Shown here: positions 16,011 to 24,316 of the stretch, one piece after another
Position numbering within the stretch: position 1 is the first letter of the stretch
Layout: every line of letters starts with the position of its first letter
Assembly: GCA_905215015.1 (NCBI GenBank)
Contig: CAJMOS010000001.1
Location: 13,662-77,661 of the forward strand
Length of the DNA: 64,000 bases
From: an uncultured bacterium
Lineage (GTDB): Bacteria; Spirochaetota; Spirochaetia; Sphaerochaetales; Sphaerochaetaceae
Direction: 5' to 3'
Made by a program: the position numbers and the translations under genes
Notes under the pieces: generated by a model
Seen by the model: the letters and a program-made list of their open reading frames with translations, nothing else
What the model was told of the DNA's origin: nothing
Database searches by the model: none

Positions 16011-16817
16011 ATGGACATCAAGCTCATTTGCACCGATATCGACGGCACCCTGATTGGGGACGGACGCAGGGGCATCCCCCAGATCAACAAGACGATGCTG
16101 CAAGAAGCGACCGCCATGGGCATTCCCGTAGCCATGGTCAGCGGACGCGGACCGGGAGGCATCCGTCCGCTCATGACAGATTGCGGCATACGCGGGGCGA
16201 TGGGATGCTTCAGCGGTGCCTTGGTACTGGATGAGAATGGAAACGAACTGTCCGGTTGCCCGATGGAGAAACCTCTGGCGCTGAATGTGCTCGCCGAAAT
16301 CCGGAAGGTCTCGGATGTCACTGTCTTCCAGTTCGGCAAGGAGGCCTGGTACAAGGAACAACAGGGCAGATGGGAGGATTTCGAGGAAGAAGTCTCCTGC
16401 ATCGGGGTCCGCTATCCCTCCATAGAGGAAGCAATCAAGGATCCGGCCACCTCCGCCTACAAGCTGCTTGCCATGAGCGATGACGAAAAAGTCATGGACG
16501 TCCTGACGGCCCGCCTGCAATCCCTGTTCGGCGACCAGCTGTCCATCATGCTCTCCTCCCCCTGCAACCTCGAGATCCAGAAGAAGGGAATCGGCAAAGG
16601 AACCGCAGTCCGGGTGCTCTGCGCGCACTACCGGACCACGCCATCCTCGGCCGTCGTCTTTGGAGACTACTTCAACGACATAGACATGTTCCATGCCGCA
16701 GGCACCAGCGTGGCCATGGGCAACGCCCCTGAGAAGGTAAAGGCAGAGGCCTCCATGATCGCCCCGAACGCTTGCGAGGGCGGACTTGGACTCCAGCTCA
16801 AAACATGGCTTGGATAA
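16011..16817 (+). CDS. Cof-type HAD-IIB phosphatase
   Basis: 268 residues. HAD motif I is DIDGTLIGDG (nucleophile Asp about residue 9), motif II VSGRGPGG, motif III Lys in the IQKKGIGKG stretch, and motif IV GDYFNDIDMF. The alpha/beta cap between motifs II and III marks the Cof/YidA group, which removes phosphate from sugar phosphates, flavin or PLP-like substrates. The ATG at 16011 is 9 bases after the preceding gene stop; the open frame continues upstream only because of codon bias. It is probably the last gene of the three-gene operon. Confidence 0.85.
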   Translation: MDIKLICTDIDGTLIGDGRRGIPQINKTMLQEATAMGIPVAMVSGRGPGGIRPLMTDCGIRGAMGCFSGALVLDENGNELSGCPMEKPLALNVLAEIRKVSDVTVFQFGKEAWYKEQQGRWEDFEEEVSCIGVRYPSIEEAIKDPATSAYKLLAMSDDEKVMDVLTARLQSLFGDQLSIMLSSPCNLEIQKKGIGKGTAVRVLCAHYRTTPSSAVVFGDYFNDIDMFHAAGTSVAMGNAPEKVKAEASMIAPNACEGGLGLQLKTWLG

Positions 16818-17042
16818 CCCGGTTTGGCAAATCAAGGTAATCGGCCCATATGAGATGCAATAGGCAATGACAGGAGATTCTTACCGTCGTTACAAACAAT
16901 TACGATGAATTTGTCCGTATCCCTTGGATGCAAGTTGCAGATTAGGCAAAAGAATAAAGTATTTGCTGGCGAGCATACTTCTGCCCATTGCCGCATGTTG
17001 CCAAGCATGGCGCCTTAACCCGCCACCAAGTCGACGACGTTG
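16818..17042. other. spacer without recognised gene
   Basis: Nothing supported on either strand. It is AT-richer than the flanking operon and forms the left border of the decayed accessory region. Confidence 0.4.
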
Positions 17043-17329
17043 ATGGAAGACGATGACATCATCTGGACTGGCTCTGCGTGGGAGTATCGGGAGAAGTCGA
17101 AGGCCCCTGAGCAGAAGGCAGAGGAAATCCGTTCGAAGCGTGATAGCACGTGATAGACGACCTCTTGTGGCGCATGGAGCGATACCAGGCATAGCTGGCG
17201 CCTGGAGTGACTACGAGCGACTCGGAGAGACAGTATCGTGCCGTGCTGGCGCACATCGAGGCTTTGAGACATGTGCGGAAACATGCCGGCTTTCCGGATG
17301 ATGTGGAGTGGCCTGCGCTAGGTGCTTGA
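17043..17329 (+). pseudogene. two small overlapping ORF remnants, possibly phage-derived
   Basis: From ATG 17043 a 36-codon frame reads MEDDDIIWTGSAWEYREKSK, then PEQKAEEIRSKRDST and stop. A GTG overlapping that stop (17150) opens a second frame, VIDDLLWRMERYQA, then TAG, then continues as LAPGVTTSDSERQYRAVLAH and, further on, HAGFPDDVEWPAL to TGA at 17327. The amino acid composition and the overlap look like real compact genes of phage type, broken by one stop codon. I recognise no family, and there is no ribosome binding site before the first ATG. Confidence 0.3.
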
Positions 17330-17368
17330 AGAAGGATATAGAATTGGGGGAACCCCCGGCATTTGCAC

Positions 17369-18061
17369 TCAAGGAAGAAAAGTTATATAGAAGTTCGGGT
17401 TGTTCGCCTTGAAATCCCTCAGTGTGCCATTCTTCACTTCGAACAACAAACGGTTCGCAATGATGTCTGCGCATCTTACCAACGGGGAACTCGTTGAGTC
17501 CCTGTATTTTACCTCAAGGGATGTGAGCCCTGGAAGCATTGGAGGAATCCAAGTGAACGAGTTGGTGTACATTCCGGTGAAGAATTCCTTGAACATGAAC
17601 TGTTCAAGGTCATATCTTCCATTTGTCGCCGTGGCGTGTTCATCAACATAGAAAAAGATCCCAGATGCATCATTCTGGTCTATTTCCTTGTATCCCAGCA
17701 TCTCTTTGAGCGCATGCTTTACGGCAAGCTTGTAAGCGAAATCCATGTATCTCTGCTTGTCTTTCTTGTTGGTGGAAAAAGAGCGGAGCCTTTTCAGATT
17801 GACGACAGCCCCAAATCTGGCATATGGGTTGCCGATGTTGAACAAGGACCGTTTTTCCGCATTTCCTATAAAGCTGGCTTTCAGTTCCGGCATGTTCTTA
17901 TACTTCTCTTTCTTCCGGATGGTCTTCTCGGCGGCCCGATATCGTCGCAGCGCATTGTCCATTTCGCACTTGTCCTTGAAAATGAGGCCGCCGAAAACAA
18001 AGAAATCGTGATGAATCGGGTCAAAAACTCCAGACTCGTCCGAGAATATGTATAAAGCCAT
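17369..18061 (-). CDS. DUF3800 domain protein
   Basis: 230 residues beginning MALYIFSDESG, with the conserved DESG of the DUF3800 family near the N-terminus and an ending in which 'CADIIANRLLFEV' matches the usual C-terminal D-x-x-A motif. The family has an RNase H-like fold and is common in phages and mobile elements; its activity is not established. I choose the ATG at 18061 because AAGGAA precedes it and the DESG motif is then at residues 8-11; an upstream start would read through the terminator at 18077-18110. It stands alone within decayed DNA. Confidence 0.8.
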   Translation of the reverse strand: MALYIFSDESGVFDPIHHDFFVFGGLIFKDKCEMDNALRRYRAAEKTIRKKEKYKNMPELKASFIGNAEKRSLFNIGNPYARFGAVVNLKRLRSFSTNKKDKQRYMDFAYKLAVKHALKEMLGYKEIDQNDASGIFFYVDEHATATNGRYDLEQFMFKEFFTGMYTNSFTWIPPMLPGLTSLEVKYRDSTSSPLVRCADIIANRLLFEVKNGTLRDFKANNPNFYITFLP

Positions 18062-18076
18062 CGGTTCCTTCTTACA

Positions 18077-18110
18077 TAAAAAAACCACCTGTGACATGTA
18101 GCACAGATGG
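18077..18110 (-). terminator. terminator between beheaded ORF and DUF3800 gene
   Basis: Minus-strand stem CCATCTGTG / CACAGGTGG with an 8-base loop followed by TTTTTTTATG. It ends the ORF at 18131-18385 and means the DUF3800 gene needs its own promoter or read-through. Confidence 0.8.
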
Positions 18111-18130
18111 CTCACAACGGGCCGACAATC

Positions 18131-18385
18131 TTAAAGATTGCTTAAACCCTGGGTTCGGTTCCCGTTGTTAGGCAGTGTATTTCTACCTGCAACTTCACAG
18201 TACTGGCAAACAAGCCAGTCGTCAAGTGGCATTGAGGTTCCTCCATACCGGTGGTAGAGGGACATCCTGTCCGTGCATTTCTGCTCCTTGTCCACCGCAT
18301 ATATCCGTGTCGTATTGATCGCAAGCTTTTTTCTTTTCGATAAAGTTTTTCTCCCAGTTTGGTCAAAATCGCCGAAAAGAGCGGT
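18131..18385 (-). pseudogene. 5'-truncated ORF with CxxC motif
   Basis: A minus-strand frame open from 18385 to TAA at 18131 (84 codons) with protein-like content: ALFGDFDQTGRKTLSKRKK at the start, then INTTRIYAVDKEQKCTDRM and a tail with DDWLVCQYCEVAGRNTLPNN. It has no ATG before residue 44 and a stop codon immediately upstream, so its beginning is missing. A good terminator follows it, supporting that it was once transcribed. The Rpn-like gene begins 10 bases away on the other strand, so insertion of that element may have removed the start. I recognise no family; CQYC could bind zinc. Confidence 0.4.
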
Positions 18386-18395
18386 TTATTAGGGT

Positions 18396-19260
18396 ATGGA
18401 CATTACACGAAAGAAAAGCCCGCCGGGAGGGCGTCTGTCTCCGGAACAGGTGTATGACAGGAAGTTCAAGTCCTTCGTGATGCACAAGGAGGTCTTCGCC
18501 TTCGCCGCAACCTACCTGATCCGCCAGTTCAGGGACGTCCCCTACCAAAGGCCGGTCTCCCTGGTCCAGCGGGAAGAGGCCCTCCTCGACACCTTGGCCG
18601 TCTTCGGGACAGACGGGCGGCCCTGCGTCCGGATGAACATCGAGGGGCAGAACCTGTCCCCCGGCTACAGGAACATCAGCGCCCGGATGCTACGCTACCC
18701 CCTGCCGGCTGGTCGCCGACCAGAAAGGGGTTCCGGTGCCCACCGTCTCGCTGTGGCTGTGCTTCGGCTTCCCGAGGAAGTACCGTGGACGGGAGAAGGC
18801 CTACGTGCTGGGAAAGGTGGGGGACGACCTGTTCTGGTGCGACCAGCTGGACGGAATGCTGGAGATCGTGGCCGTTTGCGTGCCCGCCCTGGAGGACGTA
18901 CAATTGGGAGTGGGACTGGGAGGCTTTTTCGCCGTGCTGCTCTCCAGCAGGCTGACGACGCGCGAGAAAGAGGAGATGCTACGGGCATGGGGATTCGCCA
19001 TGACCGGACAGATGCGGAAGGAGGACAAGGACATGCGCACATGGGAAGGCTTCGGAGCCGCACTCACCCGGGAGGGAGTGCTGATTGGCAAGCAGGAGGC
19101 TTCCGTCCTCCATGTGCGGAACCTTGCGGCGAAGCAGGGGATCACCTATGACGAGGCGATGGAGATCCTGGGTGTCCCCAGGAAAAGCAGGGCGGACATC
19201 CACAGGAGGCTTGACCAGAACCGGCAAATGCCATCCGGTGTAGACAGAACCTCCCTGTGA
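18396..19260 (+). pseudogene. Rpn/PD-(D/E)XK-type nuclease-transposase, frameshifted
   Basis: Two frames make one protein. The first reads MDITRKKSPPGGRLSPEQVY and 'FKSFVMHKEVFAF' up to 'CVRMNIEGQNLSPGY' and SARMLRY. The second resumes at CRLVADQKGVPVPTVSLWLC, with 'LGGFFAVLLSSRLT' and a helical tail. They join if one C is removed from the CCCCC run near 18697-18702. The layout (N-terminal catalytic core with IEGQ, charged helical C-terminus ending 'YDEAMEILGVPRKSR') is that of Rpn-like recombination-promoting nucleases, often multi-copy in spirochaetes and gut bacteria. The frameshift may be real decay, phase variation by slippage at the C-tract, or a sequencing error. Confidence 0.65.
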
Positions 19261-19282
19261 GAGGAGGGACAATGCAAAGGAA

Positions 19283-19313
19283 CGGCCCGGAGACTGGTTG
19301 CGTCCCCGGGCCG
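19283..19313. terminator. GC-rich hairpin between Rpn gene and ygeW
   Basis: Stem CGGCCCGG / CCGGGCCG with a 15-base loop, located between two convergent genes (stops at 19260 and 19336). There is only a weak T-run on either side, so it may act in both directions or merely stabilise mRNA ends. Confidence 0.5.
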
Positions 19314-19335
19314 TAGTATGATTGCGTCCACCTTA

Positions 19336-20538
19336 TCAGAGAACCACTCTCTGCTGGTTTCTCTTCACAAGAGCCTCCAATGTCTTGGCCGGATCCTTGA
19401 AGCGCTGCAGCATGATCATGGCCGCGATGACATACGGCTTGTAGGAAGCCTGCTTGTACAGCGGAGTCAGATAGCGGTTGAAGACCGACGCGTCGACCTC
19501 GCCTTCCTTGCAGGAGACGCCGGTGATGTCGGCAGGCAGGCAGTGCAGATACAGGGCCTTGCCGTCTTTCGTGGTCTTCATCAGCTCCTCGCTGCACGTC
19601 CAGTTCTTGAACTTGGCGTTGTTGGCGAGGCACCTCTGCTCGAGGTCCGCCAAGGCCTTCTGGTCGCCCGTCTCGACAATCTTGGTCCTCTCCTGCATGA
19701 CCGCGAACGAAGCCCAGGATTTCGGATAGACGATATCGGCATCCTTGAACGCCTCTTCCATCGTGTTGACCTTGGTGAAGGACCCGCCGTACTTCTTGGC
19801 GTTGTCCAACGCGACCTGTTCGCACTCCGGCATCACGTCATACCCCTCGGGATGGGCAAGGACGACGTCCATGCCGAAGCGGGTGAAGAGCCCGATGACA
19901 CCCTGTGGAACGGAAAGCGGCTTGCCATAGGAAGGGCTGTAGGCCCACGTCATGGCAACCTTCTTGCCCTTCAGGTTCTTCTCGCCCCCGAAGTAATTGA
20001 TGACGCTCATCATATCAGCCATGCACTGGGTCGGGTGGTCGACGTCGCATTGCAGGTTGACGATGGTCGGCCTCTGCTCGAGAACATCATCGCGATAGCC
20101 TTCCTCGACCGCATCGGCGACAGTCTTCTGATAAGCGTGGCCTTTGCCGATGTACATGTCGTCGCGGATACCGATGACATCAGCCATGAAGGAAACCATG
20201 TTGGCCGTCTCGCGAACCGTCTCGCCATGGGCAATCTGGCTCTTCTTCTCGTCCAGGTCCTGAACCGCAAGTCCGAGCAGGTTGCATGCGCTTGCAAAGC
20301 TGAAACGGGTGCGGGTCGAGTTGTCGCGGAAGACACTGATGCCAAGTCCGCTGTCAAAGACCTTCGAGGAGATGTTGTGCTCGCGCATAGCCCTCAGAAT
20401 GTCCGCCACCTTGAAGACCGCATGGATCTCGTCGTCCGTCTTGTCCCAGGTCCAAAAGAAATCCTTCAGATACATGTTCTTGGTGTCCAGCGCCTTCAGG
20501 TCGCTGATCATCTGTCCGATTCCGCTCTGTTCTTTCAT
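19336..20538 (-). CDS. ygeW: knotted carbamoyltransferase YgeW
   Basis: 400 residues. The carbamoyl-phosphate site is visible as DNSTRTRFSFASA and the second-substrate region as LYLHCLPADI. 'QCDVDHPTQCMADM' is the usual HPTQ segment. These make it a member of the aspartate/ornithine carbamoyltransferase superfamily, and the sequence matches the YgeW subgroup with a knotted fold, found only with purine/selenium-linked clusters. In anaerobic urate degradation it is thought to act on a ureido intermediate, releasing carbamoyl phosphate for ATP synthesis; the substrate is not proven. ATG 20538 follows GGGAGG by 8 bases; a TTG two codons earlier is less likely. A separate promoter is plausible given the 90-base gap to xdhD. 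Confidence 0.9.
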   Translation of the reverse strand: MKEQSGIGQMISDLKALDTKNMYLKDFFWTWDKTDDEIHAVFKVADILRAMREHNISSKVFDSGLGISVFRDNSTRTRFSFASACNLLGLAVQDLDEKKSQIAHGETVRETANMVSFMADVIGIRDDMYIGKGHAYQKTVADAVEEGYRDDVLEQRPTIVNLQCDVDHPTQCMADMMSVINYFGGEKNLKGKKVAMTWAYSPSYGKPLSVPQGVIGLFTRFGMDVVLAHPEGYDVMPECEQVALDNAKKYGGSFTKVNTMEEAFKDADIVYPKSWASFAVMQERTKIVETGDQKALADLEQRCLANNAKFKNWTCSEELMKTTKDGKALYLHCLPADITGVSCKEGEVDASVFNRYLTPLYKQASYKPYVIAAMIMLQRFKDPAKTLEALVKRNQQRVVL

Positions 20539-20567
20539 ATACAATCCTCCCGTCTGAAGAGACTGAC

Positions 20568-20589
20568 GCGCTCATCGTATCATGAGTGC
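20568..20589 (-). promoter_or_regulatory. hairpin in the ygeW leader
   Basis: GCGCTCAT pairs with ATGAGTGC around loop CGTATC, in the 90-base gap between the xdhD stop and the ygeW start. The loop, on the minus strand, contains GATACG, so the sequence may combine a -10-like element with a stem-loop or operator. Confidence 0.4.
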
Positions 20590-20610
20590 GCCAGCCTGTA
20601 CAGTAAAAAG

Positions 20611-20626
20611 TGTTGCGGTTTGTTGC
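20611..20626. promoter_or_regulatory. GCAACA direct repeat upstream of ygeW
   Basis: TGTTGC-GGTT-TGTTGC: two copies 10 bases apart, i.e. GCAACA twice on the minus strand. The same motif with the same 10-base spacing occurs upstream of ygfK (33784-33799). It is a candidate operator for a regulator of the cluster. Confidence 0.45.
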
Positions 20627-20628
20627 AA

Positions 20629-23517
20629 TCACTCCTTGATCCTTCCCATCGCCCGAAGAATCTTCTCCGGAGTGAAGGGCCAGGAACGAATCCAGGCGCC
20701 GCATGCATCGTGGATGGCAATCGCGATCGCCGGAGCGGCGCCATTGCAGCTGATCTCGCTGATCGACTTCGCCCCCAGAGGGCTTGTCTCGTCCTTGACA
20801 TCCAGCAGCACGACCTTGAAATCGTCCGGAGCCTCCCAGACCATCGGGACCCCGTAGTCCGTCATGTCGGCATTCACGCACACGCCATCCTTGTCGAGAA
20901 GCATGCCCTCATACAGCGAATGGCCGATGGACTTCTGGCAAGCACCGAACACCTGGCCGATCGCATACTCCGGGTTGATCGGAGTACCGCAATCCTGCAC
21001 GGCGTAGAACTTCTGCACCTTGACCTCGCCGGTCTTGACGTTGACCGCGACCTGGGCGAAATGGGCCCCATACGGAACAGCGGAACCGTTCGTGGAGAAG
21101 CCGCCATGGCCAATCAGCTGCCCATGCCCGGTGCCACTGAGGGTGTCGTGGCTCAGCTTCGCATAGGAAAGGCTCTTGCCGGTCTTGGTACTGAACACCT
21201 CGCCCGGAGCGCGCAGGATCAGGTCGCCCTCGTCTTCCTGCATCTGGTACGCAGCCTCCTTGAGCATCGCCGCCTTCAGGTCTCCGGCGGCAAGCAGGCT
21301 GGCATTGCCGCTGAAGAAGGTACCGCTGGATGCATAGGCGCCGGTATCGAACACGCAGGAGTCGGTGTCGCCGCTGGTGACGGTGACCCGGTCGAGGGGC
21401 ACGCAGAAGGTCTCGCTCATGATCTTGGCGGAGATGGTATCCAATCCGGTGCCAAGGTCGGCGCCGCCGCTGAAGATCTCGAACGTCCCGTCCGGCAGGA
21501 GCTTGCACCAGGCGTTGGCCTGGTCCAGGCCAGGAAGTCCGCTACCCTGCTGGATCATGGCGAAACCCTTGCCGATCTTCCAATCAGGATCGCCGGACAC
21601 CTCCTTCTTTCCCCACGCGATCATCTTGCCACCGGTCTCCAGCGCCTCGCGCAAGCCACAGGAACCGACCGGAACGACATTTCCGGCACGTCCTTCGCCC
21701 AATCCTGCGAGGATGTCAAGCCGGTAGCCGGTATAGACATGGTTCTTCCGGGCCATCTCCATGTAGTCGATGCCCAGTTTGTCGGCCAGCTCGGCCATGC
21801 ATGTCATCAGCCCATAGCTTCCCTTCGGGGTACCGTAGCCCTGGTAGGCTCCGGTCGGCGGGATATTCGTGTAATAGGTGGTCACATCGAACTTCATGTT
21901 GGGCACGGCCATGAGCGGAAGCGTCTTGGAACAGGCGTTCATCGGAACCGTCAGCGCATGGTTGCCATATGGGCCGGTGTTGGCCCTGTTGTCCATCCAG
22001 ATAGCGGTGATCGTGCCATCCTTCTTGGCTCCCATCTTCACCGTCACCCGCATCGGATGGCGTGTCGAGCAGTTGGTGAACTCGTCGTGACGCGAATGCT
22101 GGTAGAAGATCGGCTTGCCGGTGATCCAGCAGGCATATCCCACCAGATCCTCGACCAGGATATCCTGCTTGGAACCATACCCTCCGCCCACACGATCCTT
22201 GATGATATGGATCTTGTTCTCCGGAAGTCCGGTGACCCAGGCGACAATGCGGCGCACATGCCAAGGCACCTGCGTCGAGTCGTGGATTGTCAGTCTCCCA
22301 TCCTTGATGAAGGCGTAGCAGGTATGCGGCTCCAGCGGGGTGCATTGCACCTGGGTGGTATGGTAGGTCCGCTCGATCACACAGTCGGTTTCAGCAAAGC
22401 CCTTCTCCACATCCCCGATCTGGCCATGAGCCTGGGCAGCGATATTGTGACGGATGTCGCCATGGAGCGGGAACTGGTAGATGACATCCCCGTCCTTCGG
22501 ATCCGCGTTCTTGTTGTACTCGTCCAGGTCGCTTGGGGCACCCGAGCGGTAGCGGACGATCCCGTTGTGCACCAGCGGAGCGCCCGGAGCCATCGCCTCC
22601 TCGACCGTGAAGACCGGTTTCAGGACCCGGTATTTCACCTTCACGAGCGACGCGGCTTTCTTGGCGATCTCCATGTTCTCTGCGACAACGGCGGCGACAC
22701 GGTCGCCGACGAAGCGGACATGCCAGTTGAACAAACGACGGTCGTGGGGACTGGGTTCCGGATTGCCTTGCCCGGCCTGCATGTAGTAGATGTCCGGACA
22801 GTTGGCCGCGGTGATGACTGCGGCGACACCGGGTACTTTCTCGGCCTCGGAGGAATCAATCGACTCGATCATGGCCGAGGCATACGGACTGCCGAGCAGA
22901 TACAGGCTCCACGGCTTGTCCCCTCCGAGCTGGTCCTCGACGAACGCCCGCTCGCCCGAAACCAGCACCGGACCATCGATCTTGCCCATCGGCTTTCCGA
23001 TATAGGTGTCTTCCTTCTTGAACGAAGGAGCGGCCGCCGTCTTGTAGGAACCAGCATCGCGACGTTCCACCGCCAGCCTTACTGCCGTGTAGTAGAGCTC
23101 ATAGCCGGCGTCTCGGATGAAAATGCCGCTCAAAGCGTCACGGATCTGCTCCTTGGTGGGGTTGGGATGATGTTCGAGCAGCCATGTCAGCAGCAGGGCC
23201 GCCTCGGGGGCGTTATACGCGCTCTGGACGACCCCCGCGTCAATCATCGCCTGCTGGACGATGGAAAGATGGCGGCTGTCCCCCAGACTGTCCGGAGTCC
23301 GGATGGTCGCCCCGTCGGCCTGCACGGCCAGCATCAGATTGCTGTAGACAGGCTTGTCATCCAAAAGGATCGTATCGCTTCCACAGAAGCCCTCGCCGTC
23401 ATCGCTGCTCCGCAGGCAGAAATGGCCGAGCCCGACCAAAAGCTCCCGCAAGGTCTGGCCCGGTTTCACCTCGACCGTCATCTTCTTGCCGTTGATGGTT
23501 GCGGTAATGTTCTTCAT
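20629..23517 (-). CDS. xdhD: molybdenum hydroxylase XdhD (putative)
   Basis: 962 residues, the size of E. coli XdhD (about 956). The first 160 residues have the shape of a [2Fe-2S] ferredoxin domain but have lost nearly all cluster cysteines: the usual GCGEGxCGAC is SDDGEGFCGSD and the second-cluster GNLCRCTGY is SGIFIRDAGY. Residues about 175-950 form the molybdopterin-binding part with GGGYGSKQDI, GGADLGTGLDT and FGAKSISEIS-like ending SPLGAKSISEISCNG, whose Glu is the expected catalytic base. The gene overlaps the ygfM gene by 4 bases. XdhD is associated with selenium-dependent hydroxylation of purines or their breakdown products; exact reaction unknown. Confidence 0.88.
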   Translation of the reverse strand: MKNITATINGKKMTVEVKPGQTLRELLVGLGHFCLRSSDDGEGFCGSDTILLDDKPVYSNLMLAVQADGATIRTPDSLGDSRHLSIVQQAMIDAGVVQSAYNAPEAALLLTWLLEHHPNPTKEQIRDALSGIFIRDAGYELYYTAVRLAVERRDAGSYKTAAAPSFKKEDTYIGKPMGKIDGPVLVSGERAFVEDQLGGDKPWSLYLLGSPYASAMIESIDSSEAEKVPGVAAVITAANCPDIYYMQAGQGNPEPSPHDRRLFNWHVRFVGDRVAAVVAENMEIAKKAASLVKVKYRVLKPVFTVEEAMAPGAPLVHNGIVRYRSGAPSDLDEYNKNADPKDGDVIYQFPLHGDIRHNIAAQAHGQIGDVEKGFAETDCVIERTYHTTQVQCTPLEPHTCYAFIKDGRLTIHDSTQVPWHVRRIVAWVTGLPENKIHIIKDRVGGGYGSKQDILVEDLVGYACWITGKPIFYQHSRHDEFTNCSTRHPMRVTVKMGAKKDGTITAIWMDNRANTGPYGNHALTVPMNACSKTLPLMAVPNMKFDVTTYYTNIPPTGAYQGYGTPKGSYGLMTCMAELADKLGIDYMEMARKNHVYTGYRLDILAGLGEGRAGNVVPVGSCGLREALETGGKMIAWGKKEVSGDPDWKIGKGFAMIQQGSGLPGLDQANAWCKLLPDGTFEIFSGGADLGTGLDTISAKIMSETFCVPLDRVTVTSGDTDSCVFDTGAYASSGTFFSGNASLLAAGDLKAAMLKEAAYQMQEDEGDLILRAPGEVFSTKTGKSLSYAKLSHDTLSGTGHGQLIGHGGFSTNGSAVPYGAHFAQVAVNVKTGEVKVQKFYAVQDCGTPINPEYAIGQVFGACQKSIGHSLYEGMLLDKDGVCVNADMTDYGVPMVWEAPDDFKVVLLDVKDETSPLGAKSISEISCNGAAPAIAIAIHDACGAWIRSWPFTPEKILRAMGRIKE

Positions 23518-24302
23518 ACGTGGTCCCCCCGCATGGCCTCCACCAGCATCCAGAGGCCTTCTTCGACCAGATAACGCTTATATTCAGCGCTCCCGGTCAG
23601 ATCGTCAGTTGTCTCCAGCTCCCCAAGCAAAGCCTCATGGAACTCTTCCCTTCCCGCGCCACCGGCAACACGCTTCTGGCTCTTCGCAAACAGCTGGATG
23701 CCGGCACCCCTGATGGCGGCCGCCATCCTCAGGTCGCTGCCATCAGCCTCGCGGCCGAGGGACAACGTCACCGCGGCATGGCTCTCCTTGGTGATGGCGA
23801 ACCTGTGGGAGGCAACCTGCCGCTTCGGATTGAGGACGATTTCCTTCAAAAGGCCTTGCTCCCAGTCGGAAGGACTGCAAATCAGCCGCTCTAGGCTGAC
23901 GGCCTTTTCCTGAGCCACAAAGACGAGCCTGGCATGGTAGGCAGCCAGGGTTGGGACCAGATAGGAATCCGAGCCATGGCGCATCACGTTGCCACCGATG
24001 GTGGCCATGTTGCGCTTGGGCATGGAGCCCATGAACAGCAAAGCTTCCTTCAGACCTTCAGGGACGAGGTCGCTCCCCAAAGCTTGGGTAAAGGTGACCA
24101 TGCTGCCCACATGCAGTCCGTCACGCTCCTTGCGGATTCCATCAAGCCCAAGGGCTTTCAGATCAATCAGGCCTTTCACCTCGACATCACAGCCAAGCCT
24201 TTCGAGCTCGGTTCCTCCCGCGAGGAACCTGCTCCCCTTGTGCCTGGCCTTCAAGGCCAAGGCTTCTTCCATCGTCTTCGGTTTCCAATATCCGTTCACC
24301 AT
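23514..24302 (-). CDS. ygfM: FAD-binding subunit YgfM of the molybdenum hydroxylase
   Basis: 262 residues, close to E. coli YgfM (259). FAD-binding motifs are FLAGGTELERLG (about residue 27) and ATIGGNVMRHGSDS (about 100-113), typical of xanthine dehydrogenase medium subunits. It lies directly before xdhD, overlapping by 4 bases, as in E. coli (ssnA-ygfM-xdhD). It should pass electrons between the molybdenum subunit and an acceptor via flavin. Note that two FAD subunits are encoded next to each other here (this one and the next gene), each apparently for a different hydroxylase. Confidence 0.85.
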   Translation of the reverse strand: MVNGYWKPKTMEEALALKARHKGSRFLAGGTELERLGCDVEVKGLIDLKALGLDGIRKERDGLHVGSMVTFTQALGSDLVPEGLKEALLFMGSMPKRNMATIGGNVMRHGSDSYLVPTLAAYHARLVFVAQEKAVSLERLICSPSDWEQGLLKEIVLNPKRQVASHRFAITKESHAAVTLSLGREADGSDLRMAAAIRGAGIQLFAKSQKRVAGGAGREEFHEALLGELETTDDLTGSAEYKRYLVEEGLWMLVEAMRGDHV

Positions 24303-24316
24303 GCAGCGCTTCTCCT

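Noticed and set aside
18140..18175. GGGTTCGGTTCCC resembling a tRNA T arm
   Set aside because: No acceptor, D or anticodon arm fits around it; the strand codes for the truncated CQYC ORF.
19318..23574. Plus-strand open frame of 1418 codons opposite ygeW and xdhD
   Set aside because: Same reason: a shadow caused by codon bias of the minus-strand genes; no ribosome binding site.
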